From the NCBI GenBank assembly GCA_026545765.1, contig CM048840.1:52018580-52082579 (forward strand): a DNA stretch of 64,000 bases. Reading direction: 5' to 3'. A program made the translations under genes and the position numbers. Position 1 is the stretch's first letter. Each line of letters opens with the position of its first letter. This document shows positions 21,332-32,110 of this stretch, one piece after another. The notes under the pieces were generated by a model that saw nothing but the letters and a program-made list of their open reading frames with translations, did no database searches and was not told where the DNA came from. The stretch is from Plantago major. Its lineage: Eukaryota; Streptophyta; Magnoliopsida; Lamiales; Plantaginaceae.

Positions 21332-22822
21332 TGTTGGTTCAGATAACGGCAAAGTAAAAGACTAGAGGGGGGGGGGTGAATAGTCTTTTAAACTTTTGTC
21401 GATAAACACAGTTTCTCAGAAACCTGGGGGTTTCTGATACTTAAATTCAGAGCACGAAAGACTTTAAGATAGGTAAGTGCAGAAATAATAAGTATCTGTG
21501 TGTGCTTTGCTGAAATGTAAATACAGAAAGGTAAATGACACAGCAAGTATAGTGGTATCTGGAGGTGGCGTAATCCTCCAACTAATCCACTTCGGTCTTT
21601 CTGAGACCTAGAATTCACTAGAACAGATAATTGCGTTCACCTTACAATAATCCTATTCTAAGATTCCTAAACAAATGGTTCCCAACCAAATGTTCCCCCT
21701 GAGTTATTCCCCAGCTCCTAGAGCTAAGTACTTCCTCTACTCAGATAACCTTGGAGTTATTCCTTAATTTCCCAAATCAAGTACTTCCTCTACTCCATGC
21801 CTTGATGGTGTTGGTTATAAGGTTTGTCAGAGAGGCTTCTTGTATAACTGTTCAGTTATGTTTTCAGAGAGCTTAATAGAACAAGACTGCTTAATATACT
21901 TGTTCAGTGGATGGCAGTCTGCTCTTTACTGACCCAAGTAATTGATGTCCGTTCTGGAGAATGAGCTTCATAAAGGGTATCTGATAGTTCAACTCTTTCA
22001 CGAATAACAATCTCTTGTTAAGGTTCAGGACAACTTAGAACTACTAGTGATTCTTCGAGCAACAGAAAGCTTTCAGAAGAATATATCCGAAATGTCTTTA
22101 CTTTTTTTAGAATCTTTTTTTCAGCTTTCTTTTTTAAATTTTAATGGTAGTAGAGTGCTTGAGAGAATACTTTGCTTGATGGTAAGTTTGCAAGATAGAG
22201 CGTTCTAAGGTGTATTTCTCAGCATCTAAGTGTGTGATATATATAGATGAATTTGAGAGTTGATGGAATGATATCCGTTAGACACAATTCAAATTCAGTC
22301 CATACTTATCTTGAAATGAGTACTCAGAAGTCCTTGTCTCATGTCTCAGAGAGGACTGTGCTTTAGCGGCTTTTCTGGCGATGCAATTAATGCACATGTA
22401 CTATTTGTTGTCCTGTAATCTTCAACGGATACATGAGCCTTTCTGATGGCTTGCATGCTCCATACTCATGATGTCATATGTCCAGAATCATATTTCAAAA
22501 GTAAGTAAATACATTTAAGAAAGGATTAAGGACATAGTCTTTCTGAGTTAGACTAAACCTTGATATCTTCATAAATCTTGTGCAATCTTCAGTCTTCTAA
22601 TCTTCAGAAAAGCTCCATTGCTGGGATTGATCTTCATGGTCTTCTGGAAATAAAAAATTACACTCAGAGACCTATAATCCTAATACAAGATTTACTAGAC
22701 TAATCATACTCAGTGATTTCCTCTTTTACAATGTTCCAGTGAACTAAGAGTACTTAATCACCTTTCTGGCTAAGATAAGAACATGTGATGAGTGATCAAA
22801 ATACTAACAGATATTCCTAACA
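21332..22822 (-). repeat. 5' LTR of Sirevirus copy 1
   Basis: 1491 bp with the same ends as the 3' LTR. It is longer mainly because of a T-rich block of about 66 bp at 22078-22145 that the other LTRs lack. No tRNA primer site follows it on the element strand, because the inverted fragment abuts the LTR. TSD GCACT follows at 22823-22827. Confidence 0.9.
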
Positions 22823-22827
22823 GCACT

Positions 22828-23682
22828 GCACCCATCTTCAACAAATAGCAACACGAACGCCTAATCCTAACTCATAGGCAAGTGTAAACCATAGTGCATT
22901 CAATTGTAGCTACAAATTCTTCCCCAAACCAATTCTTGCAAGTAGTAATAACAATGCCTTATCTTATCGCATAATCGTGCAAACCATAGTGGGAATTGCT
23001 AATACTAATATCAATCTTCACCACCAAAACACACCATTCTTCGGATAATCGAACAAAGCTAACAAGGAAAGTGACTTTTCTAGACAATTCTATACATCCT
23101 AAGCATATTCACATACTCAATCACAAGAGTCAAGCATAATAATCCAAGTTTTCAAAATAGAGTAGGAAGAATTACCTCGAATCCGGAAGAACTGATGGAT
23201 AAAAAGACAAATTGAAGCTTTCCCGTAGTAGAGTAACTTACTACCTTCGCAATGAACTAATACCCAGGTGAAAAGGTTGAGTATTGGGCAAAATTTCAAA
23301 AATTGGGGAAGAAAACGGGAAAGGGGTTCGAAAAAAGAAGAAGAAAGGGAGTCTTCCCCTTTTCTACCCATCAGAGCTCGCCGCGGTGAGCTTGGAGTAC
23401 TGGTGTACTCGCCGCGGTCCAGGAGATACGAAACTTATTCGATTTTCCTAGACCGCGGTGAGAGCACTCTTTTTCCTGGCTCACCGCGGTGGGACCTGTT
23501 TCCCAGCAAAATATTTTTTATTTTTTTAAATTTTTGTATATATAAATAACAAAATAAAACTAAACAAATATGAATCAATATCAAATAACTAAATTATGAA
23601 AGCAATAAATTGTTCAAAATGCAATGCAATGAAATTACATAATCAAAGAATTACCTAAATGCATCCTAGAGTCTATGTGCAA
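22828..23682. other. Repeat-like sequence with GC-rich palindrome cassette
   Basis: No gene is seen. The stretch is the continuation, past copy 1, of the DNA upstream of the transposon-type gene. At 23373-23490 four copies of a CTCGCCGCGGTGAG-type near-palindrome occur, arranged like the cassette in the LTR at 32111-33587 read in reverse. It is probably part of an LTR or leader of the same broad family. The limits cannot be set. Confidence 0.45.
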
Positions 23683-24096
23683 TGATGAGTCGGTTTTACA
23701 CCGTCTCATATGGTCTTTTTTACCGTCTTTTTGTCATCCTTGAGTTTAGTTTTATTAGTTTTCCTAGAGTATTTTTACTTGTTTCGTTCTTTGTGTATTT
23801 TTTAGGAATTTGGCTAAACCGCGCTAATTGAAGGCAAAATGGTGTATATTACGTACATCTACAAGACATGGAGTTTCAAATACCTCGTATGGATGCTAGA
23901 AGTGGAGCGAGAAGGCCAAAATACCATGGAGCCAAAAGGGGTCAAAAGGGCAAAACGGTCATTCCAGGAAGAACTGGCGACGCCAGTTCTTGACTGGCGT
24001 ATGCCAGTTGCACTCGAGGTGCAACTGGCGCAGTTTTTCTTACTGGCGACGCTAGTTTGTAAACTGCGTCCGCTAGTTGCTTGGTTTCACCGATTT
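23683..24096 (+). mobile_element. LTR fragment, TGATGAG family, 5' part
   Basis: It starts TGATGAGTCGG and shares the first 130 bp pattern with the solo LTRs at 1676, 29465, 32111 and 40502. A cassette of ACTGGCGACGCCAGT-type palindromes lies at about 23971-24085. It is cut at 24097 by the Sirevirus subfamily B LTR, and its 3' part is not found downstream. Confidence 0.7.
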
Positions 24097-25694
24097 TGTT
24101 GGTCCAGATAACGGCAAAGTAAAAGACTAGACGGGGAATAGTCTGCTAAAACTTTTGTCGATAAATACTATTTCTCAGATATCTGTGTAGATATCTGATA
24201 CTTAGATTCAAAGCGCGGAAGACTTAAGATAGATAAGTGCAGAAACAGTTAAAGTGTGTGTGTGTGTGTGTGTTGCTGAAATGTAAGTACAGAGAAGTAA
24301 ATAACACAGCAAGTATAGTGGTATCTGGAGGTGGCGTAATCCTCCAACTAATCCACTTCGGTCTTCCAAAGACCTAGAATTCACTAGAATAGATAATTGA
24401 GGTCACCTTACAAAAATCCTATTCTAAGATTCCTTAAATAAATGGTTCCCAACCAAATGTTCCCCCTGAGTTGTTCCCGGCTTTCCACGTACAAGTACTT
24501 CCTGTACTCAGAAACCTTTTTGAGCTATTCCCTAGCTTCCCAAGCTAAGTACTTCATGTGCTCAATAACCTTGGAGTTATTCCTTAGTTTCTCAAACTAA
24601 GTACTTCATGTACTCCACGCCAGTGATGGTGTTGGTTTTGGTTTGAGTTTTCAGATGAGCTTCTTTAATAACTTTTCGCTAATCGATAGCTCGTGAATCA
24701 AGTATACTTAATACACTTTTCAATGTATGGTATCTTGTACTTTTTTCTGACCCAAGTCTTAGATAAATGTTCAAGAGAATGAATCTCAGATACTCGATCT
24801 TTCAATTCAACTCTTTCACATATAGCAGTGCTTGTTTAGGATCGTGACACTTAGAACTTTAGTGCTACTTAAGATCGTGAGCTTTGGTCGCAATGTAAAG
24901 CTTTGAGGATAAGTAGTTTGCTTGAGAGAATATGTTGTTCATGGTTTATGGAGTTCAAGGTCTCTTCTCAAGTAGTTCATATATATTGATATGTATAGAT
25001 GAATTTGAATGCCGCATAGTAAATAGCATCCAGGCTCAAATTCAAACTATTCATATCTGTATAGTATCTTCAAGAGTTTGTCTTCTTCTTTCAAGGTACC
25101 GTTGCTTTATATTCGTCTGTACATTATTTTTTGTCCTGTAGTGCCAATCGAACTATGCTCGATGTAGACTAGTATTATCGATTCTTTGCACGCCCTTATC
25201 TTTAATCTTCAGATACCACATTCGAAACAACTTTGTTGCAATATATTTCTTTTTCGTAAATGTGGTTAAGGCTCAAGGTATCCGAGAGTAGATATCTGGG
25301 CACTTTCCGGTTTTCGTAAAACCTTCAGCTTCGAGATATCTCTTGTGACACAGCTTGTTTAAGACTATTCGTGTCTTCAAGATATCTGACCAAGGTATCT
25401 GTAAAAATGTTTCAGTAATCTTGTGCAGTTTCTTCAAATCTTCAATGTCGTTGAACTTGTTCTGCTTGGATGTCTTCTTCTTGGTCTTCTCTTCATAAAA
25501 TAAAAATTACATTTTGAGACCTAACATCCTATACAAGATTAGCTAGACTATCATACTTAGTGGGTTTCCTCTTTTACAATGTTCAAGTGAACCAAGAGTA
25601 CTAATCACCTTTCTGAGACTAAGATAAGTCATCATGTTGCTGATCAAAATCTAAACAGATATTTCTAACAAAATGTCTATCAAATTTCCTAACA
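24097..25694 (-). repeat. LTR of Sirevirus subfamily B remnant
   Basis: The plus strand starts TGTTGGTCCAGATAACGG and ends CCTAACA before the polypurine tract. A similar full-length LTR stands alone at 58798-60445. Confidence 0.8.
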
Positions 25695-27560
25695 AATTTC
25701 CCCCTTTTTGATCAGTCAACGATGACTATCTGACCTATTACAAATCTGGATGAGTGAACAGTCCAACACTTAATCATTTCTTAAGATTTTTCAAATCATT
25801 CAATTAAGTGCAGAAAGTAGACATCAACCAAATCACAAGGTGTGATCTTTGCTGACAAGTTATCTTTTATAGAATACTATCTGAGCGTAAGTTCTTCAGA
25901 TAAGTTACAAAGAAAGATTACAGATAACTTTAGTACATAAAATAAGTTTCGCTCAGTCAGCAAAAATACAACAAAAACTACATAGTAAATTAGGACAACA
26001 GGAGTAACCAAGCTCCAAGTAAACATCCTAATAGACTAGTCTTAAAGTCTTCAACTCTTCAAGTCTTCAACAGTATTTCTATGGATCACCGCAAGAATTT
26101 CCTATCTCCAAACCTTTAGATGTCATCGAATAATCATAGAGAAGTGTTACGAGCATCTCAAAGGTGTCTCCGCAAATCCACGCACCTCTTTGTAGGTTTT
26201 GGTAGGATTTTTCTTGACAAAATGTTTGACCCACGATACTTTCCCCACTTCCGTGCATGCTCTATTCGATATCCGAAAGCTTGAAGTATTCAGAGATAAT
26301 CCTCGGATATATCGATGTCACCCTTGTATTGATCTTCGCTAGATAGAACGACTCATAGGTTCCACAGTGAGTCTTGCTCTTGTACTGTTCTGTGATATTC
26401 GATTCGTGCACATCATCCGGCTTTCCATATGGACATTCATCGAGAGGTCCTTTCTCATGGCTTCATCCTCTTGACAACTTCAAAATCCAACCAGCTTTAA
26501 TGTGATTGGTGTTGATCAAGGTTGGCTTATCTTTTCTCCGTGCCATAAGTTGTTTATGGATTGGTTCGAAATCTTGAATTTACCAAGAGATGCTTAAGTT
26601 CCGTAATCTAATAGCCATTTTTTCTTGATGCACCGTGGACGGAGGAATCATTCGTTCTTCACATACTCTATTTCGCTTCTTCGCCCGAGTGGAAGTTGAC
26701 TTTGTCTTTGCTCACTCTCACTTCCTTCTCGTCTTGAATTCTCTTTGGGTTTGTTGCTTGAAGAACCACCGAATAGACTTGGTATTTCCGTAAGGTGTTT
26801 TAGCTGCTAGGGCTTTGCAATATGGGCTCGATTAGGCTTTCAATTTTCCTTTTTACGTGAAGAGGAGCTTCATCTTCATCGCTTCTCATCATCATCAAGA
26901 TTAAATCTTGTGAGAGTTTTCTGACCTTCTTCATTGCCTGTGGACTTGATTTGGCCTTCTTCTTTTTCTTCAGAAGATTCATCAATCCCTTTAACCTGTC
27001 TTCTCCTTGGAGCCTTGGTACTCCTTGGAGGTTTCTGTGCCATGGCCCTTGTTATCATTGTAGTTCCTTCAGTAGGTTTCTCGGAAGCAGCTACTATTTG
27101 CAAAGCAGCTTGGCTTGAGGAGGGTTCATTGATTCTGAGTGGTGGCTAGGAAGTTTTCATGTTTCTTCTTCCTCTCTGAGCCGCACCAGCTTCAGATTTC
27201 TTCTTGTTTTCTTCTCCTTCTTCCCATTCCCCCTGACTTTGAGGTCCAGATTTGTACACTCTTTCCCCCTTAGTCATTGTTGGCTGACTCAGTCTCATAA
27301 AAGAATCTGAGAGAGTTAAAATGCCCTTGCAAATAATTGTAGGCAGTGACCAACTTCTGAAGTTCAGCTTTGAGCTCCTGATTTTGCTTGATAAGTCCAT
27401 TGTCCTTATCAGTGAGCTCTGCCAATGGGCCTAGGATGGCATCTGCTTTTCCAGCAGTGTAACTTGCCTCTTGGAAAGCTTTTTCAGCTAAAGACGCATC
27501 ATCGTCCGTTATCATTCCCAGATCTTTCTGAGCAATGACTATGCTAGTTGTTCTCTGAGT
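24097..27560 (-). mobile_element. Sirevirus subfamily B remnant: 3' LTR and part of the 3' ORF block
   Basis: The LTR (24097-25694) has the same ends as subfamily A but is about 1.6 kb and carries GATATCTG wording near its end. A polypurine tract follows at about 25695-25709. Degenerate 3' ORF sequence then runs to about 27560. It contains the WxxGKYF-type C-terminal domain (about 26100-26600), an acidic block and the coiled coil at about 27515-27270. The rest is gone, and Athila-like LTR sequence starts directly after it. It is a heavily broken fossil. Confidence 0.8.
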
Positions 27561-27562
27561 GT

Positions 27563-27985
27563 AGTTTCATTGAACTGAGTAGGGGTACTCATGCCAACTG
27601 CGCCTTGACCACCATAGTATTACGCCCTGTTGTCGTTAGAGGTAATCGCGTAGGATTTTAACTAGGAAGTTGGGAGTACCATAGCAGAGGGAGGTTAGGG
27701 AACCTTTACGCCTTTCCATAATTGATTTACAACAAAGAAAATTATAGGGTTTACTGCGATTTAATTATTCTGTCTGAGATCAAACTGTTTACTTTTCTGC
27801 ACTCAATTACAACGTTATTTGCTTGTTCGTATGCTAATTGTCCGTGGAGAACGACATCCCGAGTCAACTTTCTGCTATAAACTATGGATTTGAGGACTTT
27901 CGACTTATAAATTTAATCTTGATTGTATTTAGGGATTATAGGTTCTACAACGGAAAACGAAATATCTGAGTGCAAATCAGTAACC
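27563..27985 (+). mobile_element. Athila-like LTR fragment (3' third)
   Basis: The sequence from TAGTTTCATTGAACTGAGTA to about GAGTGCAAATCA matches the end of the LTR at 37230-38549, including the GAGGTAATCGCGTAGGATTT block. It is truncated on both sides. It is probably older than the intact Athila-like element. Confidence 0.75.
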
Positions 27986-28882
27986 TTGAGGTGCGAATTC
28001 GTCTAGTAGATTTTGGGTGTTAGAAAATGATTGCTAAGACATTTGAAAACCATAAACGATTCGCAATATTAACAAACAATTAACATTGAATCTTGATCTA
28101 AAAATCCTACACTAGCATGCTCAAGAATTCACCACGAACCTATTGTGATGTTTAGCTACTCGTATTCATGGTCTCGCAAGCAATGAATATGATCATACAA
28201 GCATACAACATCACAAAGCAATAAGAAGTCAGATGCGATAAAGAAACGATACAACTTTACCGAAATGATGAATTATTGAGCTCCAATGGATAACAATGGT
28301 GAAGTACTGTTTACAAGAAGAAATCTTGAAGCTAAATGGTTAACCAATTCTCCAACTTGATCAGATGGATGATGGATTGGAACCCTAGAACTCTCAAAAA
28401 TACCTCTCAAAATGTGTAGAATGTAAAAAGTATATTTGAATTACAAAGATCTGACATTTAAAATGCAAAATGGGAAAAAGTAACGCTAGAATCAAATGGT
28501 AGATCGCAGCAGGCGATCGCCCGCTCTTCCATTCTGGCACAGTGGCTCTCTGCCACTGCATCCAAAAACCTGGGCGGTCGCCCAACTTCCTTTTGGGCTC
28601 GAAACTTGAATTCTACTCCATCCTTGACACGTTTGGCATCCCGTGCACCTTCGTGACACCTATTTGGAGTCCTGGAGCTTCTGATCTCCGATAATGTGCA
28701 TAAAAATTCAATGTTTTGACTTATTTTCTTCATGAAAAGCACCTAAAACCTGGATACAAGGTGGAAACATGCAAAACACAAACACTAGACAAAATATGTA
28801 CAAATAAAGGAAAAACTAAACTAAAAGTTAGTAAAAACAAGGTAAAAAGAACAATATGAGGTATTCTAAAAACGCCTCATCA
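27986..28882 (-). mobile_element. LTR fragment, TGATGAG family, minus strand
   Basis: The plus strand ends CGCCTCATCA at 28882, the complement of the TGATGAG start. It shares the GTTTAGCTACTC block with 62155-63751. A cassette at about 28505-28590 holds AGGCGATCGCCCGC and GGGCGGTCGCCC. The other edge near 27986 is unclear. Confidence 0.65.
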
Positions 28883-29464
28883 GTAGCATTTAATCTCCTA
28901 TAGTTATTCCGAGAGTACCATGAAGTTTAAGCGTACGTTGCTACATGAACTATTACAATTACTTTTTGATAATCAATTTTTGTGCATAAACCAGGGGCGA
29001 TTGGCGGTGAATGTTTTTACCATAGAGGGACGTAAATGAGATATAGTGATGAATTTGGACATGAGATCTGCATCTCAAGTTTTGATCGGGACGATGAACC
29101 AAGCACCATAAACAACTATATGTAATTGGCATAATGTCTATATGTTTATCATAAATCAGTGCATCGTATTCTTGACAACTAATAGCTAAAACATGCATGA
29201 AATTGTATACATCACCATAAAACATATAGTATTATAATTAAACATAAACCCATAATGCGTAAAATTTTCTAAACATAAACGTTCACCTCATTTCATTTCA
29301 TAAGTGTACAATTTTTGCTTATAATTAAATAAACTTATTGTACCCTATTGTTCAAAATCACAAAGTTTCAGCAATCTAAATCGACTATATTATACGGCAT
29401 TAGTAAAATGTTGCAATTTATTCTATTACTCGGACATTTAGTGAGTGGTTTAATAGGAATATGT
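28883..29464. other. Host-like unique sequence, left part
   Basis: AT-rich sequence with no similarity to the other repeats in this window. An 88-codon open frame on the minus strand (28959-29225) has no recognisable motif and I do not call it a gene. Removing the solo LTR at 29465-30864 makes this continuous with 30865-32110. Confidence 0.5.
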
Positions 29465-30864
29465 TGATGAGACCATAATTTAGAGGTTCATTATGTCTTT
29501 TTTAACGTATTTTTGTAAGTCTTTGTTAGTATTTTATTGTGTTTCTTGTGCTTTTTTTATGTTTTTCGTGTTTTAGTTGTGCATTGCACAATGTGGTGTT
29601 TTTAGGTGAAAATTGGAGTAAAAAATTATATTTTCAAGATTTTTAGAAACATTTAGAGCTTTGAAATTTGAGAAAAATGGTGAAAACGGAAGTGGATTCG
29701 GAGTTCGGATGAAGATTTTAGAGTCATTTAAGCAAGACTGCGAAAAAGAAAAACTTACGGAGCAGTCTAGCCATTTTGGCCATAACTCTCTCATACGTTG
29801 TCCGATTGACCTGATTTTGGTGGCCACGTGTAGATAATTCGAAGCGCTACAACTGTCCTGAAGGAACTATGGCCAAATTCTGCCTGTACAGGCATCTAGA
29901 GAAAGTTTAGTGACACAGGAATTTAGGACCCGTCCCAGACTGGCCAGGACGCGTCCGGCGTCCCCATAAGCCGCAGGACGCATCCCAGAACGTTCCAGGA
30001 CATGTCCCGGCGCGAAAAATCACTATTTTGCCGATTTTTGTCGATTTTAAACAAATCTTTTTTATTCTTCTCTTCGTGTTTTCCCTCTCCAAGCACAATA
30101 GAACCCTAGTTTTGGCTTCTTGACTTTGATGATTATCATCATATTGGTTTGTAATCTCATACTTTGACATCGAATTAGGAGGTTAGAATTATCAATCTAG
30201 TTATCTTTTCTATTGCAATTTATATCTTTGTGATTGATTTGGTACTTGTATAAATCTTTCTATCTCTTGTATGCTTACTTCAATCGTGACAATGAAATCG
30301 TATGTTATTGCTTCCGTTAAGAGCTAATTCGTTAGTAAATATGGTAGTGATGTAGGATTAATCGAATTAGGGTTCTAACCTAGAATCGTTCATACGTGTT
30401 AAACTCATTCAAGATCTTCGTAAAACCCCAAATTCAATACGCTTGTTTCAAAGCTTCAAATCATTTTGGTTAAGAATCAATCGTCTAACAATCGATTGGT
30501 TTCACTACTTCTAGATTTTCAAATGATGTCTTGGTTAAATTGAATTTGTGCTTTTCTGGACAAATAACTGTGACAAACGTATGAACGATAGGTTTGACTC
30601 TGTATTCGATTTCTCTGAATTGCTACCGTGATCATTATTCCTCTTCCTTGATCAAACTTTCTTCTTAGTTACTCAGTTTTATCAACCTGATTCTACAAAC
30701 ACAAACCAATCAATTGTTTCTCTGCAAACTTTTACGTTTTAACACTTTAAATGCTAAGTTGCCTAGTTAACTCCTTGAGAACGATCTCATAGTTAAGGCT
30801 TGTTTACTCAACACTGTTTTAGTTAGTTTTTGCTTTTTTAAATAGTACTAATTTGACCACATCA
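29465..30864 (+). mobile_element. Solo LTR, TGATGAG family, TSD TATGT
   Basis: It starts TGATGAGACC, ends CCACATCA, and has TATGT on both sides (29460-29464 and 30865-30869). Length is 1400 bp. The cassette at about 29930-30015 carries GGACGCGTCC, GGACGCATCC and GGACATGTCC. It is inserted in the host-like island. Confidence 0.88.
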
Positions 30865-30869
30865 TATGT

Positions 30870-31352
30870 ATATGTCGATTTATAGATGGTAGAGACACAA
30901 TCACTGTGACAGTTTTCTATCACACAATGTGGATCCCGTACATGGATCTCACACACTATGTGCAATTGTTCCACACAAGTTAATTAACCTCAACAACTAA
31001 AAATTTATTTATGATGGAGATTTTAGATAAAATTTTATCTGTCATTGTCATCTTATCATTCTTACGATTATATATAACTGTCTTTATCTATTATGTAATA
31101 TCAGAACAAATTAATCATGAAACAGCTTAAATATGGAAAGACCTATTCAACATCATATAGAAATAAAAAATAGATAAATAAATACTCACCAGACAATGTG
31201 CACAAAAAGTGCTCCACTAATTTGTTGAGTTACACTTGTCAATCAAAAAACCAACTCAATCTGCCTATATACATCAAAATTCCCTCAAACATGCAATACA
31301 CTTGTATGAAATCAATACAAACATTTGCTTTCACACAAATATTTCCAACACA
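30870..31352. other. Host-like sequence upstream of the small gene
   Basis: AT-rich DNA without repeat similarity. Possible promoter elements on the plus strand are TATATATAA near 31069 and CTATATACA near 31264. The second lies about 85 bp before the ATG, a usual plant spacing. No other feature is seen. Confidence 0.45.
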
Positions 31353-31607
31353 ATGGGGGCACCAGAAAATGTCAACAAATCTGAAGGAGGTTTCCAGGGG
31401 ACACCACAAACAACATCTAGAGCACAATACAGCAGCGAAGTGTTACACCAGCGAAGCAAGATGCCATTTTGTCCAGCAAAGATGGCAATGGCTGGTTTTG
31501 TCGTGGTTGCCACAATTGGTTACTTTACCTTGTACTCGCACAAGAAGCCTGAAGCAACCGCCCGAGATGTGGCTAGAGTCGCCACAAATACAAAACCGAG
31601 TAACTGA
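31353..31607 (+). CDS. Small single-pass membrane protein, candidate host gene
   Basis: An 84-residue open frame without introns. I chose the ATG at 31353 because the polar N-terminus MGAPENVNKSEGGFQGTP begins there. Upstream codons in the same frame look like leader DNA, and a TATA-like stretch lies about 85 bp before. Residues 1-43 are polar. Residues about 44-61 (MAMAGFVVVATIGYFTLY) form one hydrophobic segment, followed by YSHKKPEATARDVARV and a short tail. Two lysines after the segment suggest a cytosolic or matrix C-terminus. The MP..P.KMA...GYF.LY.HKKPEA pattern looks to me like an uncharacterised plant family, but I could not search. Function is unknown. It is the only good non-transposon gene in the window. 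It could instead be a relocated gene copy. Confidence 0.6.
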   Translation: MGAPENVNKSEGGFQGTPQTTSRAQYSSEVLHQRSKMPFCPAKMAMAGFVVVATIGYFTLYSHKKPEATARDVARVATNTKPSN

Positions 31608-32110
31608 AAATTGGATTTCTGCATATAGAAAATGTAGCGTTTTTCCATATTTTGTCGTTAATTTTCATTTATTCTGGATGGACAAAAGAGCCACACGATA
31701 TTGTTATTAATTTTTTAGTTGCACAATTTTATACTATGGATTGTATGATAAAGAATATATAATTAATTAAGAAAATTTCACAGATTAAAGTCAACCACAA
31801 ATAACTATATTTTGCAATTTCATTGGATAGTATTTAATTTAAGTTGGAGTTTGAATAATTGTAATTAGTAGCATTAATATTTTGAATTGTTTAGCAAAAA
31901 ATTAAAATATTTTCAATCCGGGCTATAATCATTGAGAAATTTTTTTTAGCAGAATACTATTCATTCTATTAATGATCTGAATAAACCAAATACAAAGATC
32001 ATTCACAAGCTAGCTAGGAAGTACAGTTCCTCAACTCATTGAGAATTATACATCTTTGTTTTAAAAAAATCTATTTAGAAACTCTTACTAGACATGAATA
32101 CTATGGTTTT
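31608..32110. other. Host-like sequence downstream of the small gene
   Basis: AT-rich trailer and intergenic DNA. No repeat, gene or clear RNA is recognised. It ends at the GTTTT target site of the next solo LTR. Confidence 0.45.

Larger units (their letters stand above)
3410..22822 (-). mobile_element. Sirevirus-type Ty1/copia element, copy 1, TSD GCACT
   Basis: Two LTRs in the same orientation (3410-4823 and 21332-22822) are flanked by GCACT at 3405-3409 and 22823-22827. Reading from high to low coordinates, the order is 5' LTR, gag with zinc knuckle, protease, integrase, RT, RNase H, a long 3' ORF block, polypurine tract, 3' LTR. This is the copia order plus the extra 3' ORF typical of Sireviruses. 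The span includes a 4357-bp CACTA insertion and an inverted 0.5-kb segment beside the 5' LTR. It is broken, with well over five breaks. A hand comparison of about 300 bp of the two LTRs gave roughly 11 substitutions (3-4%), which suggests an age of about one to two million years at usual plant rates. This is a crude figure. Confidence 0.93.

Noticed and set aside
23683-24096. Complete solo LTR
   Set aside because: Only the first 414 bp are present before the Sirevirus LTR starts, and no matching 3' part or target duplication was found.
28959-29225. 88-codon open frame in the host-like island
   Set aside because: It has no motif, membrane segment or clear promoter. In AT-rich DNA a frame of this length is expected by chance.
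31198-31710. 170-codon frame overlapping the small host gene in another frame
   Set aside because: It shares the same DNA but has no coherent hydrophobic segment or known pattern. The 84-residue frame is the better candidate.
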